Assembly: GCA_024636475.1 (NCBI GenBank)
Contig: JAGXHA010000096.1
Location: 1 to 59,896 of the forward strand
From: Roseobacter sp.
GTDB lineage: Bacteria; Pseudomonadota; Alphaproteobacteria; Rhodobacterales; Rhodobacteraceae
Direction: 5' to 3'
Length of the DNA stretch: 59,896 nucleotides
Made by a program: the position numbers and the translations under genes. Shown here in pieces: positions 45,804 through 54,475 of the stretch (position 1 is its first letter; each line of letters begins with the position of its first letter). The notes under the pieces were generated by a model. The model was not told the DNA's origin. It saw only the letters and a program-made list of their open reading frames with translations, and made no database searches.

Positions 45804-47801
45804 TTAGCCCGCAGCGCGCTCATCCGGCTGATAACCAATCTTGTCAGAGACTTTGAAACGTCCGCCATCAAGCTTTTGCAGCTTGCCGGTACGCAAGAGC
45901 ATGCCGAACGAGCGCAACCCTTCTTCGCGGCTGAAGTCTTCTTCTCCGGCCAGGCGCACGGTGCTCATCAGTTGGGGGCGCGAAAATTGGTCAAGCCCTT
46001 CAACGAACGACATATAGGCAGCCGCGGCTTCCAAAAGGTCGGGCAATGACGTTGCCCCCATCTCATCTGCGAATTCAGCAAAGCCGCCTTCTACCTGTTC
46101 AGCTGTGGTGGGTGCAGACACGACTGGTGTCACGCGACGCGGGCTGACAGGGGCTGCGGGTGCCGCTGCTTGGGTGTTGATCCGCTGCTCGGCCACCAGT
46201 TTCAATGGGGCAGGACGCGCATCGGAGGCGTGCTCTGTCAGGTCCGATTTGGCAACGGGCCGACGTGGTTTGACCACTTCCGCCAGATCATTGCGGTAGG
46301 CATCGTCTTCTTCATCCGTTGTGTTTGGCTCACCCAAAGCAAAGTCTGCCTTTTTCGCTGCAACAGCCGCACGCAGATGGGAAATCGCATCACGGCGCAC
46401 GGCGCTTTCGGGGTCATCCATCTGATTGTCAGTTTCCGCCAGAAGACGGTTCATATCAGAGCCTTGGTCACCTTCAAGCGATGGCAATGTCCGACGCGGT
46501 TCAGCGTCGGCGTTTTTGTGAACGACACCAGCCTCGACATCGGCAAGCTCGCGGGCCAATTCATCTTCCTCAGCCGCCGTCAAAGACGAGGGTGCCAGAT
46601 CTTCGTCTGTCACATCATCTTGGGATGCTTGCACAGTGTCAGCGTCCAAGGTGTCGTCAGAAAAATCGGGGCCGGTTTCGGAAATCACATGATCATCACC
46701 GGAGTATTCTTCCAGGTCACCCTTTTCGATGGCCTTCTCCAGATCGGCGCGTTTGACCTTGATCACACGGCCCCGCGCGACCGCTGCGGCGTTCAGGGAA
46801 GTTTCCGGGTCGGCAGTGGCTTCTTGTGGAGTGGTGTCTGCATCAAACAGGTTTTCACCCGACACATCATCTTCAAAGACGCCGTCATCATCAGCAGCAA
46901 TGCTTTCTTGGGGCTGTTCGTCGTCCTGTGTTTGTGCGTCCAGGCGGTTGATCAGGGCGCTGACGTCATCCTCCTCGTCTTGGAGTTCCACGGCCGCGGC
47001 GTCATCTTCATCCAGGGCTGTTTCGATATCTTTAACAGCATTGGCCACAAAACCGCTTTTTCCCGAAGTGGCTGCCTTTTCGTCGTCCGCATGTTCGTCT
47101 TCGGTGTAATCGTCTTCGGCTTTATCGACGTCCTGACGGGACACAACCGAACGAATGCGCTGCAGTTTCGCGGCAATACTGCTGTTCACGGGCGAATCGG
47201 CTGTTGTGTGCTCTGCGTGTTCTCTGGTTTCAGCCGATGCGGTACTTTCGTCAAAGAACGCTTTGATTTCGTCGTCCGGCTGCCCCGGAACGATATCTAC
47301 CTCGCTAAGGTCGATCCGAGGGTCAGCTGCATCAGGCTGAGCTGCCACAGCGGCCAAGTCCTGAGTGGTGTTTGCAACTGCCGGGCTGGCCTGCTCGGCC
47401 ACGTCTGCAGTTGGGTTTGGTGTTGCTTCAGCCAGGGCACCGCGTTCAGGTGCTTGGGCCGTGGCAAGGGCACTTAGTGCAGCAGTCGCCCGCGACGCAT
47501 CCGTTCTGGAGATTTCAACTGGTTTGATATCGCCCGATCCGGTCGCTTCCCGTGCGCTCAGGACGATGTTGCCATCTTGTCTGCGGGCTTCGACCCGGCG
47601 CGAGATTTCCTTTTGAGCAATGTGGGCCAACATTTCTGCATCCGGCTGTGACGGCTCAGCTCCGAAATAGCGATCCTCGGCGGCCAGATCGCGAAAATAC
47701 TCTGCGATCGCTTTCATTGTGCCAAATGAATCGTCAAAGCCTTCTAACGTACACGAGAACGTGCCGTAGGAGACCGTCAGAATTTTATTGTTATTCATCA
47801 T
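45804..47801 (-). CDS. large acidic protein conserved in Rhodobacterales, unknown function
   Basis: 665 residues in three parts. The first 75 form a conserved domain opening KILTVSYGTFSCTLEGFDDSFGTMKAIAEYFRDLA. The middle (about 100-480) is low-complexity, Asp/Glu/Ala/Thr-rich and probably disordered. The last 130 are a compact domain with a helical core (the EGGFAEFADEM and FSREEGLRSFGMLLRTGKL segments). It is cytosolic by sequence. I know no function for this domain pair; the middle suggests a tether or linker. It is convergent with the DUF2842 gene. The start at 47801 gives the conserved N-terminus. Confidence 0.83.
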   Translation of the reverse strand: MMNNNKILTVSYGTFSCTLEGFDDSFGTMKAIAEYFRDLAAEDRYFGAEPSQPDAEMLAHIAQKEISRRVEARRQDGNIVLSAREATGSGDIKPVEISRTDASRATAALSALATAQAPERGALAEATPNPTADVAEQASPAVANTTQDLAAVAAQPDAADPRIDLSEVDIVPGQPDDEIKAFFDESTASAETREHAEHTTADSPVNSSIAAKLQRIRSVVSRQDVDKAEDDYTEDEHADDEKAATSGKSGFVANAVKDIETALDEDDAAAVELQDEEDDVSALINRLDAQTQDDEQPQESIAADDDGVFEDDVSGENLFDADTTPQEATADPETSLNAAAVARGRVIKVKRADLEKAIEKGDLEEYSGDDHVISETGPDFSDDTLDADTVQASQDDVTDEDLAPSSLTAAEEDELARELADVEAGVVHKNADAEPRRTLPSLEGDQGSDMNRLLAETDNQMDDPESAVRRDAISHLRAAVAAKKADFALGEPNTTDEEDDAYRNDLAEVVKPRRPVAKSDLTEHASDARPAPLKLVAEQRINTQAAAPAAPVSPRRVTPVVSAPTTAEQVEGGFAEFADEMGATSLPDLLEAAAAYMSFVEGLDQFSRPQLMSTVRLAGEEDFSREEGLRSFGMLLRTGKLQKLDGGRFKVSDKIGYQPDERAAG

Positions 47802-47923
47802 CGGATGCTCGTCCTCTGCGTTTATGCAAGGTACTGTTTACCACGCGCTTCAAGACGAAAGCGGCTCGAATCTGTGCCCCATAGAGTATTATTTAATGTC
47901 ATCATTGTGGTCAGTTTCCAAAA

Positions 47924-48631
47924 ATGGGTAAAAACGCATTGAAAGAACGTATTGTCATCAGTTCCGATCCAGTTACCCTCATTGGCGGCGGGGAAGCGCA
48001 AATTTCGGACCTTATGGAGGCCCTTCGTCTTGCGCCCGTTTGCATCGCTGCGGATCGCGGCGCAGAGTTGGCAAGACAGGCCGGTGTTACGCTTGAAGCG
48101 GTAATTGGTGATTTTGATTCCGTTACGGCAGACACTCTCTCGCTGATCCCCCCAGACCGGCAAACTAACATAAGTGAACAGGAAACCACGGATTTTGACA
48201 AGTCCCTAGCGTGTATTGATGCACCTTTGGTTGTGGGAGTCGGCTTTTTGGGTGGCCGCGTCGATCATCAACTCGCGGCATTGCACACCCTTGCGACGCA
48301 TGCGCACCGTCCGTGCATTTTGATCGCACAAACTGAGATCATGTTGATTGCGCCGCCTTTCATGACGCTTCCCACTGAAAAGGGCGAGGTGGTATCTTTG
48401 TTTCCGCTGGGCCCCGTAATGGGGCGCAGTGAAGGGCTTGAGTGGCCCATCGACGGTATTGCGTTCGATCCGCTTTCAAAAATTGGCACCTCGAACAGGG
48501 CGCTTGGCCCTGTAACGCTGGAAGTATTTACACCGCATGCGATTTTGATTTTGCCGCGCAGACTTATTCAGCCGGTTGTGCAAGCGCTTGTGCATTCAGA
48601 CGCCGCTGGATGGCCCCTTCGCGCAGGATGA
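47924..48631 (+). CDS. thiN: thiamine diphosphokinase
   Basis: 235 residues of the thiamine pyrophosphokinase fold. Conserved residues are AADRGAELA near 43, VIGDFDSV near 60, TTDFDKSLA near 87 and GGRVDHQLA near 108, the signature set for ATP and thiamine binding. It converts thiamine to thiamine diphosphate. No TPP riboswitch is seen upstream. The 3' end overlaps the convergent transporter gene by 68 bases, an unusually long overlap. Confidence 0.9.
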   Translation: MGKNALKERIVISSDPVTLIGGGEAQISDLMEALRLAPVCIAADRGAELARQAGVTLEAVIGDFDSVTADTLSLIPPDRQTNISEQETTDFDKSLACIDAPLVVGVGFLGGRVDHQLAALHTLATHAHRPCILIAQTEIMLIAPPFMTLPTEKGEVVSLFPLGPVMGRSEGLEWPIDGIAFDPLSKIGTSNRALGPVTLEVFTPHAILILPRRLIQPVVQALVHSDAAGWPLRAG

Positions 48632-49493
48632 TGAACAACCCGGCTGCTATCGTGATTACAATGCCAACCGTGGCCAGCGGGTTAGGAAAATCGCCGAAAA
48701 TAACAAGCCCGATCACCGTTGCGAATGGAATTTCCAGATATTGCATCGGGGCTAAAGTTGCCGACGGGGCATAGCGCAAAGACCATGTCATCAACAGATG
48801 CGCGACACTGCCCAGCACGCCAATCCCCAAAAGCAGCGACCATTGCATCTTGTCAGGGCTGATCATCTGAAACGCTGCGATATTCAGCTTGGGACCAAGC
48901 CAAACCAACGGCAGAATCAAGACGACGGCCATGAAGCCACTGACCGCCTGTAAACTGATGGGGTCCGTCTGTTTGGCGATCTTTCGCGTGACCAGCATGA
49001 AGACCGAGAAGTTCGCAGCCACAAACACCGGCAAGAGTGCTGGCCAGCCGACTTGCACAAAGCTTGGTTGAATAACCAGCACGGTGCCGAAAAACCCCAC
49101 AATACACGCCAGCAGTCTTTTGCTGCCGACTTCCTCGTTCAAGACATATTTCCCCAAGATCAGCATGAAGAAAGGCATCACAAAAACGATGGCAACGGCA
49201 TCGGCAAGGGGTAGGTAGGTCAGCGCAGTGAACATCGCGGCAATGCCAATGATATGTAGCAAGGTGCGAAAAAACGCGAGCCAAAGCGTTCTGCCAGACA
49301 TGCGCCACGCGCGGCGCGTTACCCAGACCAATGGAACCAAAAGAACCAGTTGGACGGCGAACCGGATCAAAACGACCTGCGCAATTGGTACAGATGTGCC
49401 CAACAGCTTTGCAATGGCATCGCCTATGGGGGCCAGAATGCAAAACCCAAGCATCAGAATAATCCCGATCAAGGGTTTATCAGCATTTATCAT
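48564..49493 (-). CDS. DMT-family transporter (EamA-like)
   Basis: 309 residues with ten hydrophobic segments in two EamA halves, the drug/metabolite transporter layout. Its last 22 codons are antisense to the end of thiN. The ATG at 49493 starts the first membrane helix (KPLIGIILMLGFCILAPIGDAIAKLLG). The frame upstream to 49649 is not needed. Substrate unknown; metabolite export is the usual role. Confidence 0.88.
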   Translation of the reverse strand: MINADKPLIGIILMLGFCILAPIGDAIAKLLGTSVPIAQVVLIRFAVQLVLLVPLVWVTRRAWRMSGRTLWLAFFRTLLHIIGIAAMFTALTYLPLADAVAIVFVMPFFMLILGKYVLNEEVGSKRLLACIVGFFGTVLVIQPSFVQVGWPALLPVFVAANFSVFMLVTRKIAKQTDPISLQAVSGFMAVVLILPLVWLGPKLNIAAFQMISPDKMQWSLLLGIGVLGSVAHLLMTWSLRYAPSATLAPMQYLEIPFATVIGLVIFGDFPNPLATVGIVITIAAGLFIILREGAIQRRLNAQALAQPAE

Positions 49494-49608
49494 AGCGCGA
49501 TCCGAAGTGTGAAATAACAACCAGTGGATGTATAATGCTGATTGTCGATCTGAATGCAAAAGATTTAATTTGGCCCGGTGCTGTGACCCCGGTTTGCGCG
49601 GGGCTGGA

Positions 49609-51003
49609 TCAAGCGGCGGGTCGGCTGAGCAACACGCAATTGCGTCCACGACTTTTTGCGGCGTAAAGCGCTTTGTCGGCCTGATCTATCAGTCTGGCTG
49701 CGGCATCTGGTTTGTGCAGATCCGCGCCCGTGACCATGCAGATACCAATGCTGATTGTGACGGTAACAGGCGTTTGGCTTCCTGGAACGAGAAACGGTGT
49801 CTGCTCGAACGAACGGCAGAGGCGTCTGGCCAAGGCAGTTGCATTCTTTTCACTGGTGGCGGGCAACAGCAGCAAAAACTCCTCGCCGCCCAGACGGGCG
49901 GCGGTGTCTGAGGGGCGCAGCTGCGCACGCAGCCTATGTGCTGTTTCAACCAAAACCGCGTCTCCTGCCGCGTGGCCGAAACGATCATTGACGCTTTTAA
50001 AGTGATCCATGTCGGCCATCATCACCGCAAAGGGGAGATTTTCGCGGTTTGCGGGATGGGTCTGACGGGTCAGTTCTGCCAGGGCATATCGGCGATTATA
50101 AAGCCCCGTCAGAGGGTCAAATATGGCCTCGCGCAGGCCCAAGTCGACGCTGGCGCGAATTCGATCGACCTGCCGTTTTCGGGTCAGCAGTGCGGAAAGG
50201 CGCAATTGCAGCTCTCTGAGGTTAAAGCCTTGTTGCATCAGATCATCTGCCCCCAGATCAAGGGCATTGGCCGCAACTTCGGCATTCGGGATGGTTTGAA
50301 TGGTGATGATCCCGCAATGGCGCGTCCCTGCATTTGCGCGGATGGACGAGATCAGATCCATCTGATCTTTGACCGCGTCGCGGTCTTGGGTCAGAACAAG
50401 CACAAAGACATCAGGGATGACATGCGCTCTAAGGCACGTCATGGCGTCCCCAGTGCCGCAAACAGAGACATGGTCGGGCTGCGCGCGGCGCAACTGGGTT
50501 GCCCAGATATGATTAAGCGCTTTGTCACTGCCCACCAATTGAATGTGTCCGGGCATCTGAAAAGGTGAAGGCGCTTCGGCCAGGCCAAAGGCACGGCTTG
50601 CTTCTGCACGCATCTGCCATCGTTCGGTTGAATGATACAAACGGATCATGCTGCGCACACGGCTGAGCAGCAAGGTATCTTCCACAGGCTTCACGAGCAC
50701 ATCTTGGGCACCATGCGACAAGAACAGCTGCCGCAAGGCGGCGTCCTCGCTGTCGCCAAATGCGATCACCGGAATGCGGATGGTTTTGGGAAGCGCTGCA
50801 AGCCCATCCAAAAGGGCAGTCGCATCCGCATCGCTCAAGGTAAACGCCGAGATCACAAGATCGGGCGTGTTGCGACTTGCATGAAACAAAGCCTCTGCAA
50901 CAGAAGTTGCTTGGCGCACATCATAGAACGCGGATGCGAGTTTTGTCTTAAGGACAATCCTATTTGTGGCGATGGGATCAACGATGAGGATCTTGCCCTG
51001 CAC
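49609..51003 (-). CDS. PleD-like diguanylate cyclase with degenerate receiver domain
   Basis: 464 residues: receiver 1 (about 1-125), a second receiver-like region (about 150-270) and a GGDEF domain with LGGEEFLLLL. The I-site RPSD stands five residues before GGEEF, so product inhibition is likely, as in PleD. Receiver 1 is damaged: the acidic pair is D9-P10 rather than DD, and the phospho-acceptor position is Ala53 in PDLVISAF. The conserved Lys in LVKPVED remains. It cannot be switched by the usual phosphorylation. The GTG at 51003 has AAGGAAGG upstream. It makes c-di-GMP, probably under another input. Confidence 0.88.
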   Translation of the reverse strand: MQGKILIVDPIATNRIVLKTKLASAFYDVRQATSVAEALFHASRNTPDLVISAFTLSDADATALLDGLAALPKTIRIPVIAFGDSEDAALRQLFLSHGAQDVLVKPVEDTLLLSRVRSMIRLYHSTERWQMRAEASRAFGLAEAPSPFQMPGHIQLVGSDKALNHIWATQLRRAQPDHVSVCGTGDAMTCLRAHVIPDVFVLVLTQDRDAVKDQMDLISSIRANAGTRHCGIITIQTIPNAEVAANALDLGADDLMQQGFNLRELQLRLSALLTRKRQVDRIRASVDLGLREAIFDPLTGLYNRRYALAELTRQTHPANRENLPFAVMMADMDHFKSVNDRFGHAAGDAVLVETAHRLRAQLRPSDTAARLGGEEFLLLLPATSEKNATALARRLCRSFEQTPFLVPGSQTPVTVTISIGICMVTGADLHKPDAAARLIDQADKALYAAKSRGRNCVLLSRPAA

Positions 51004-51105
51004 TTGCCTTCCTTTCCCACAAAATTTAACTGGTGAGGTGATCTGTTGTTGACCGAATAGGTTAATAAAGTGTTGCGAAATGTCATGAACGATAGGACTG
51101 CGCCC

Positions 51106-51387
51106 ATGCTTAAGCAGGAAGCCGCTGAAACCTTTGGGCTGCAAGCTCTGGCTTGGCTGGCCGCAAACGAAGACCTGATGCCTGTTTTTATGGATGCGTC
51201 AGGCGCCAGCGCGGATGATCTTAGGGTTCAGGCCTCAGATCCGGCATTCTTGGGGGCCGTGCTTGATTTTCTGATGATGGATGATGCCTGGGTGATTGGC
51301 TTTTGCGATTCAATCAAAGCGCCCTATGAAAGGGTTATGCAGGCGCGGCAGTCTTTGCCGGGCGGTGAGCAGGTGAATTGGACATGA
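51106..51387 (+). CDS. DUF3572 protein
   Basis: A 93-residue helical protein of the DUF3572 family, common in alphaproteobacteria; the conserved GLQALAWLAAN opens it and the FLMMDDAWVIGFC segment follows. Function unknown. I chose the ATG at 51106 (AGGA 8 bases upstream); an in-frame ATG at 51085 would add seven residues. The last 4 bases overlap the next gene (ATGA at 51384). It diverges from the PleD-like gene. Confidence 0.8.
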   Translation: MLKQEAAETFGLQALAWLAANEDLMPVFMDASGASADDLRVQASDPAFLGAVLDFLMMDDAWVIGFCDSIKAPYERVMQARQSLPGGEQVNWT

Positions 51388-52085
51388 GCGGGATCAAAGG
51401 CATTCTGTTCGACAAAGACGGAACTCTGTTCGATTTTGCAGCTACTTGGGAAGCTTGGGCCCAAGCGTTCCTGACCCGCCTGAGCAAGGGGGACATTGGC
51501 CGTGCCACCGCATTAGGAGCCATGGTCGGTTTTGATTTCACCCTTCACCGTTTTTGGAAGGACAGCATTGTGATCGCGGGAACCCCCGCTGATGTGGTTG
51601 CCGTCCTGTCCCCCCATGTGCCTGAACTGTCGCCCATGGCGCTTTTGGATCTGCTGAATGAAGAGGCCGAGCGCGCACCGCAAAGCGAAGTGACCCCGCT
51701 GATGCCATTCCTTGAGGGGTTAAGGACGCGTGGATTGCGTTTGGGTGTTGCAACCAATGATGCCGAAGCGCCTGCCCTGGCACATCTGGACAAATCTGGT
51801 GTCACGCATTTGTTTGATTTTATTGCCGGATTTGACAGTGGCCATGGTGGAAAACCTCAACCTGGCCAGCTTATCGCCTTTGCCACATCTGTTGGCCTGG
51901 ATCCAAGCCAGATTGTCATGATTGGCGACAGTACCCATGACTTGATTGCAGGCAAAGCTGCAGGGATGACGCGCATGGCCGTTCTGACCGGCATGGCATC
52001 GGCGGATGATCTGGCACCGCATGCGGATGTCGTCTTGCCGGACATCAGCCATCTGCCAAATTGGCTGGATGGGTTGGGCAGCTAG
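51384..52085 (+). CDS. HAD-family phosphatase (phosphoglycolate phosphatase-like)
   Basis: 233 residues of the haloacid-dehalogenase superfamily with a C1 cap. Motif I is FDKDGTLFDF, with the nucleophile Asp near residue 9. Motif II is VATND, and motif III/IV are the Lys in GGKPQPG with the Asp pair in MIGDSTHD. The protein resembles phosphoglycolate phosphatases (Gph), but the physiological substrate cannot be told. It is translationally coupled to the DUF3572 gene. ATGA overlap marks the start. Confidence 0.88.
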   Translation: MSGIKGILFDKDGTLFDFAATWEAWAQAFLTRLSKGDIGRATALGAMVGFDFTLHRFWKDSIVIAGTPADVVAVLSPHVPELSPMALLDLLNEEAERAPQSEVTPLMPFLEGLRTRGLRLGVATNDAEAPALAHLDKSGVTHLFDFIAGFDSGHGGKPQPGQLIAFATSVGLDPSQIVMIGDSTHDLIAGKAAGMTRMAVLTGMASADDLAPHADVVLPDISHLPNWLDGLGS

Positions 52086-52181
52086 GTCAGCCACACGCAA
52101 AAAACGACACCCCCCGTCGGAAACGGGAACGCCAGCAGGCTGGGGATCATGCTTTCTGAAACTGATTTTCAGGAGGTTGTC

Positions 52182-53744
52182 ATGTCTGATACGGATCCCA
52201 AACGCAGAGCCCGCACCGGTGGGCGCGCCGGTGCCAAGACCCGACGCGGGACCGCCGTGATCGAACAAATGCCTTGGAACCCGCCCCTGAACATTGATCG
52301 GCCCACCGAACCGCTGACCCCGGAAGGCGTCGAAGCGATCCATGACGGCGCGATGCGCATCCTTGAGGAAATCGGGATCGAATTCCTGAACCATGAAGCC
52401 CTTGAAATCCTGCGCAAAGCCGGCTGCACGGTTAATGGCGAAAACGTCCGCATGGGCCGCGATTTTGTGATGGAATGGATCAGTCACGCGCCTTCTGCCT
52501 TTACGCTTACTCCGCGCAACATTGACCGTCAGATAACCATCGGCGGGAAACATCTGGTGTTCGGAAACGTCTCTTCGCCGCCCAACTATTGGGACATGTC
52601 GATTGGCACCAAAGTCCCCGGCACCCGTGCCATGTGCCAGGACCTGCTGAAGCTGACGCAATATTTCAACTGCATTCACTTCGCCGGAGGCTATCCGGTT
52701 GAGCCCGTCGACATCCACGCCTCGGTCCGCCATCTGGATGTTCTCTATGACAAGCTTACGATTACCGACAAAGTCATGCATGCGTATTCCTTGGGCAAAG
52801 AGCGCGTCGAAGACGTGATGGAGATGGTGCGCATCGCGGGCGGGCTGACCCACGAGGAGTTCAATGCGACCCCCCGCATGTACACCAACATAAACTCGAC
52901 CTCTCCGCTCAAGCACGACATCCCCATGCTGGACGGCTGGATGCGCCTTGCGCGGCGGGGGCAGGGGCTGGTGGTCACACCTTTTACGCTGGCAGGGGCA
53001 ATGGCCCCCGTGACAATGTCTGGTGCCGTGGCGCAATCGCTGGCAGAGGCGCTTTGCGCGGTGGTTTTGGCGCAGATCATCAACCCCGGTTGTCCTTGTG
53101 CGATTGGAACGTTTACCTCGAATGTTGATATGAAAACGGGCGCGCCTGCCTTTGGTACGCCTGAATATATGCGCGCGACCCAGATGACCGGGCAGTTATG
53201 TCGGTTTTACAATCTCCCGATGCGGTCCTCGGGGGTTTGCGCGGCGAATGTTCCCGATGGCCAAGCCATGTGGGAGACGTCCAACAGTCTGTGGGCTGCG
53301 GTGCAATCGGGCACCAACATGGTCTATCATGCGGCGGGTTGGCTTGAGGGCGGTCTGATTGCCTCGCCTGAAAAATTCATCATGGATTGCGAAATCCTGC
53401 AGCAAATTCAGCGCTATATGAACCCGGTGATTTGTGCGACAGGTCCGGACGAGATCGCACTGGACGCGATTAAATCGGTGGGCAATGCGGGGCATTTCTT
53501 TGGCATCCAGCACACCCAGGACCGTTATACCGAAGCATTCTACCAACCATTTTTAAGCGACTGGAAAAACTACGAAGGCTGGGAAGCCGCAGGAGGCATT
53601 TGGACACCGGAGCGCGCGCATCTGATGTTCAAAGAGATCATTGCCAGCTTTGAAGAGCCGCCAATGGACATCGCAATCCGAGAAGAGCTTGCTGATTTCG
53701 TGGCCCGTCGAAAATCCGAAGGCGGCGCACCGACAGATTTCTGA
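52182..53744 (+). CDS. MttB-family methyltransferase, non-pyrrolysine
   Basis: 520 residues of the trimethylamine methyltransferase superfamily. Archaeal MttB needs pyrrolysine at an in-frame TAG; here the frame has no internal stop, so this is the non-pyrrolysine type (relatives include the glycine betaine methyltransferase MtgB). A first segment of about 40 basic, Arg/Gly-rich residues precedes the barrel. Conserved stretches include VFGNVSSPPNYWDM, and GVCAANVPDGQAMWET. AGGAGG stands 5 bases before the ATG. No corrinoid protein gene is adjacent, so the partner is elsewhere. Quaternary amines are a plausible but unproven substrate class. Confidence 0.9.
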   Translation: MSDTDPKRRARTGGRAGAKTRRGTAVIEQMPWNPPLNIDRPTEPLTPEGVEAIHDGAMRILEEIGIEFLNHEALEILRKAGCTVNGENVRMGRDFVMEWISHAPSAFTLTPRNIDRQITIGGKHLVFGNVSSPPNYWDMSIGTKVPGTRAMCQDLLKLTQYFNCIHFAGGYPVEPVDIHASVRHLDVLYDKLTITDKVMHAYSLGKERVEDVMEMVRIAGGLTHEEFNATPRMYTNINSTSPLKHDIPMLDGWMRLARRGQGLVVTPFTLAGAMAPVTMSGAVAQSLAEALCAVVLAQIINPGCPCAIGTFTSNVDMKTGAPAFGTPEYMRATQMTGQLCRFYNLPMRSSGVCAANVPDGQAMWETSNSLWAAVQSGTNMVYHAAGWLEGGLIASPEKFIMDCEILQQIQRYMNPVICATGPDEIALDAIKSVGNAGHFFGIQHTQDRYTEAFYQPFLSDWKNYEGWEAAGGIWTPERAHLMFKEIIASFEEPPMDIAIREELADFVARRKSEGGAPTDF

Positions 53745-53747
53745 TTT

Positions 53748-53779
53748 GGTATTTTACAGGCGCAGTTTCCTAAAATACC
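53748..53779. repeat. AT-rich inverted repeat after the MttB gene
   Basis: GGTATTTTA (53748-53756) and TAAAATACC (53771-53779) are perfect inverted 9-mers with a 14-base spacer, just after the stop codon. It could end the transcript or be an operator for the H-NOX genes. Confidence 0.45.
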
Positions 53780-53887
53780 GGATAATTGCCGCGCATTTCG
53801 GGCCGTGGCATCGCAGTTCTGATCCGTTCTTTCGCTCAATATTAACGCTCATTTCCCATGGTGGCGACATCAGCGGGAAGGGTTACG

Positions 53888-54475
53888 ATGCACGGGCTTA
53901 TCAACAAAAGCGTTCAAAACTACGTCTGCGACACCTTTGGAAATGATATCTGGGCGCTTGTGACCAGCAGCATGGATCTGGGCTTTTCCGAGTTCGAGGC
54001 GATGCTGTCTTATGATGACGATATCACGATTGGGCTAATCGCAGGGCTGGAACTGATCACCGCACGACCTCGACAGGATCTTCTTGAGGATCTGGGAACT
54101 TATCTTGTCTCGGCCCCGAAACTGGAAGGCGTGCGTCGTCTATTGCGGTTTGGCGGCGTCAATTTCGAGGAGTTTTTGCATTCTTTGGATGATCTTCCTG
54201 ACCGTGCAAGGCTCGCCGTATCGGATCTTGTCCTGCCCGGGCTGGAAATCGACGAACGCGCGGAAGGATGCTTTGAATTACATTGTCGCAGCACGGTTCC
54301 AGGCTTTGGATTTGTGCTGGTCGGCATGCTGCGGGTGATTGCCGACGACTATGGGGCATTGGTGTTGCTTGATCATGAAGTAGGGCTCAATGGCTTGGAA
54401 AAAGTCTTTATCACATTGATTGACAGAGATTTTTCCCAAGGCCGGCAATTTGATCTTGGGGCCCGCACAGCATGA
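53888..54475 (+). CDS. heme NO-binding (H-NOX) protein
   Basis: 195 residues of the H-NOX/HNOB family, a cytosolic heme sensor for NO. The start MHGLINKSVQNYVCDTFG is typical, and the likely proximal heme ligand is His98 in the FGGVNFEEFLHSLD segment, followed by Pro117 in LVLPGLE. The usual YxSxR heme-propionate motif near residue 131-135 is not present; the stretch reads ELHCRSTV. So heme binding could be altered. GGAAGG precedes the ATG. The last 4 bases overlap the diguanylate cyclase gene (ATGA at 54472), so they are translationally coupled. Confidence 0.86.
   Translation: MHGLINKSVQNYVCDTFGNDIWALVTSSMDLGFSEFEAMLSYDDDITIGLIAGLELITARPRQDLLEDLGTYLVSAPKLEGVRRLLRFGGVNFEEFLHSLDDLPDRARLAVSDLVLPGLEIDERAEGCFELHCRSTVPGFGFVLVGMLRVIADDYGALVLLDHEVGLNGLEKVFITLIDRDFSQGRQFDLGARTA

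Noticed and set aside
46170..47477. A 435-codon forward frame opposite the large acidic gene
   Set aside because: It is antisense to a low-complexity Asp/Glu-coding region (GAx/GCx codons), which gives long Phe/Val/Cys-rich shadow frames.
52182..53744. Pyrrolysine-containing trimethylamine methyltransferase
   Set aside because: The frame has no in-frame TAG before its natural stop, and no pylT-like RNA was seen; the non-pyrrolysine branch fits.
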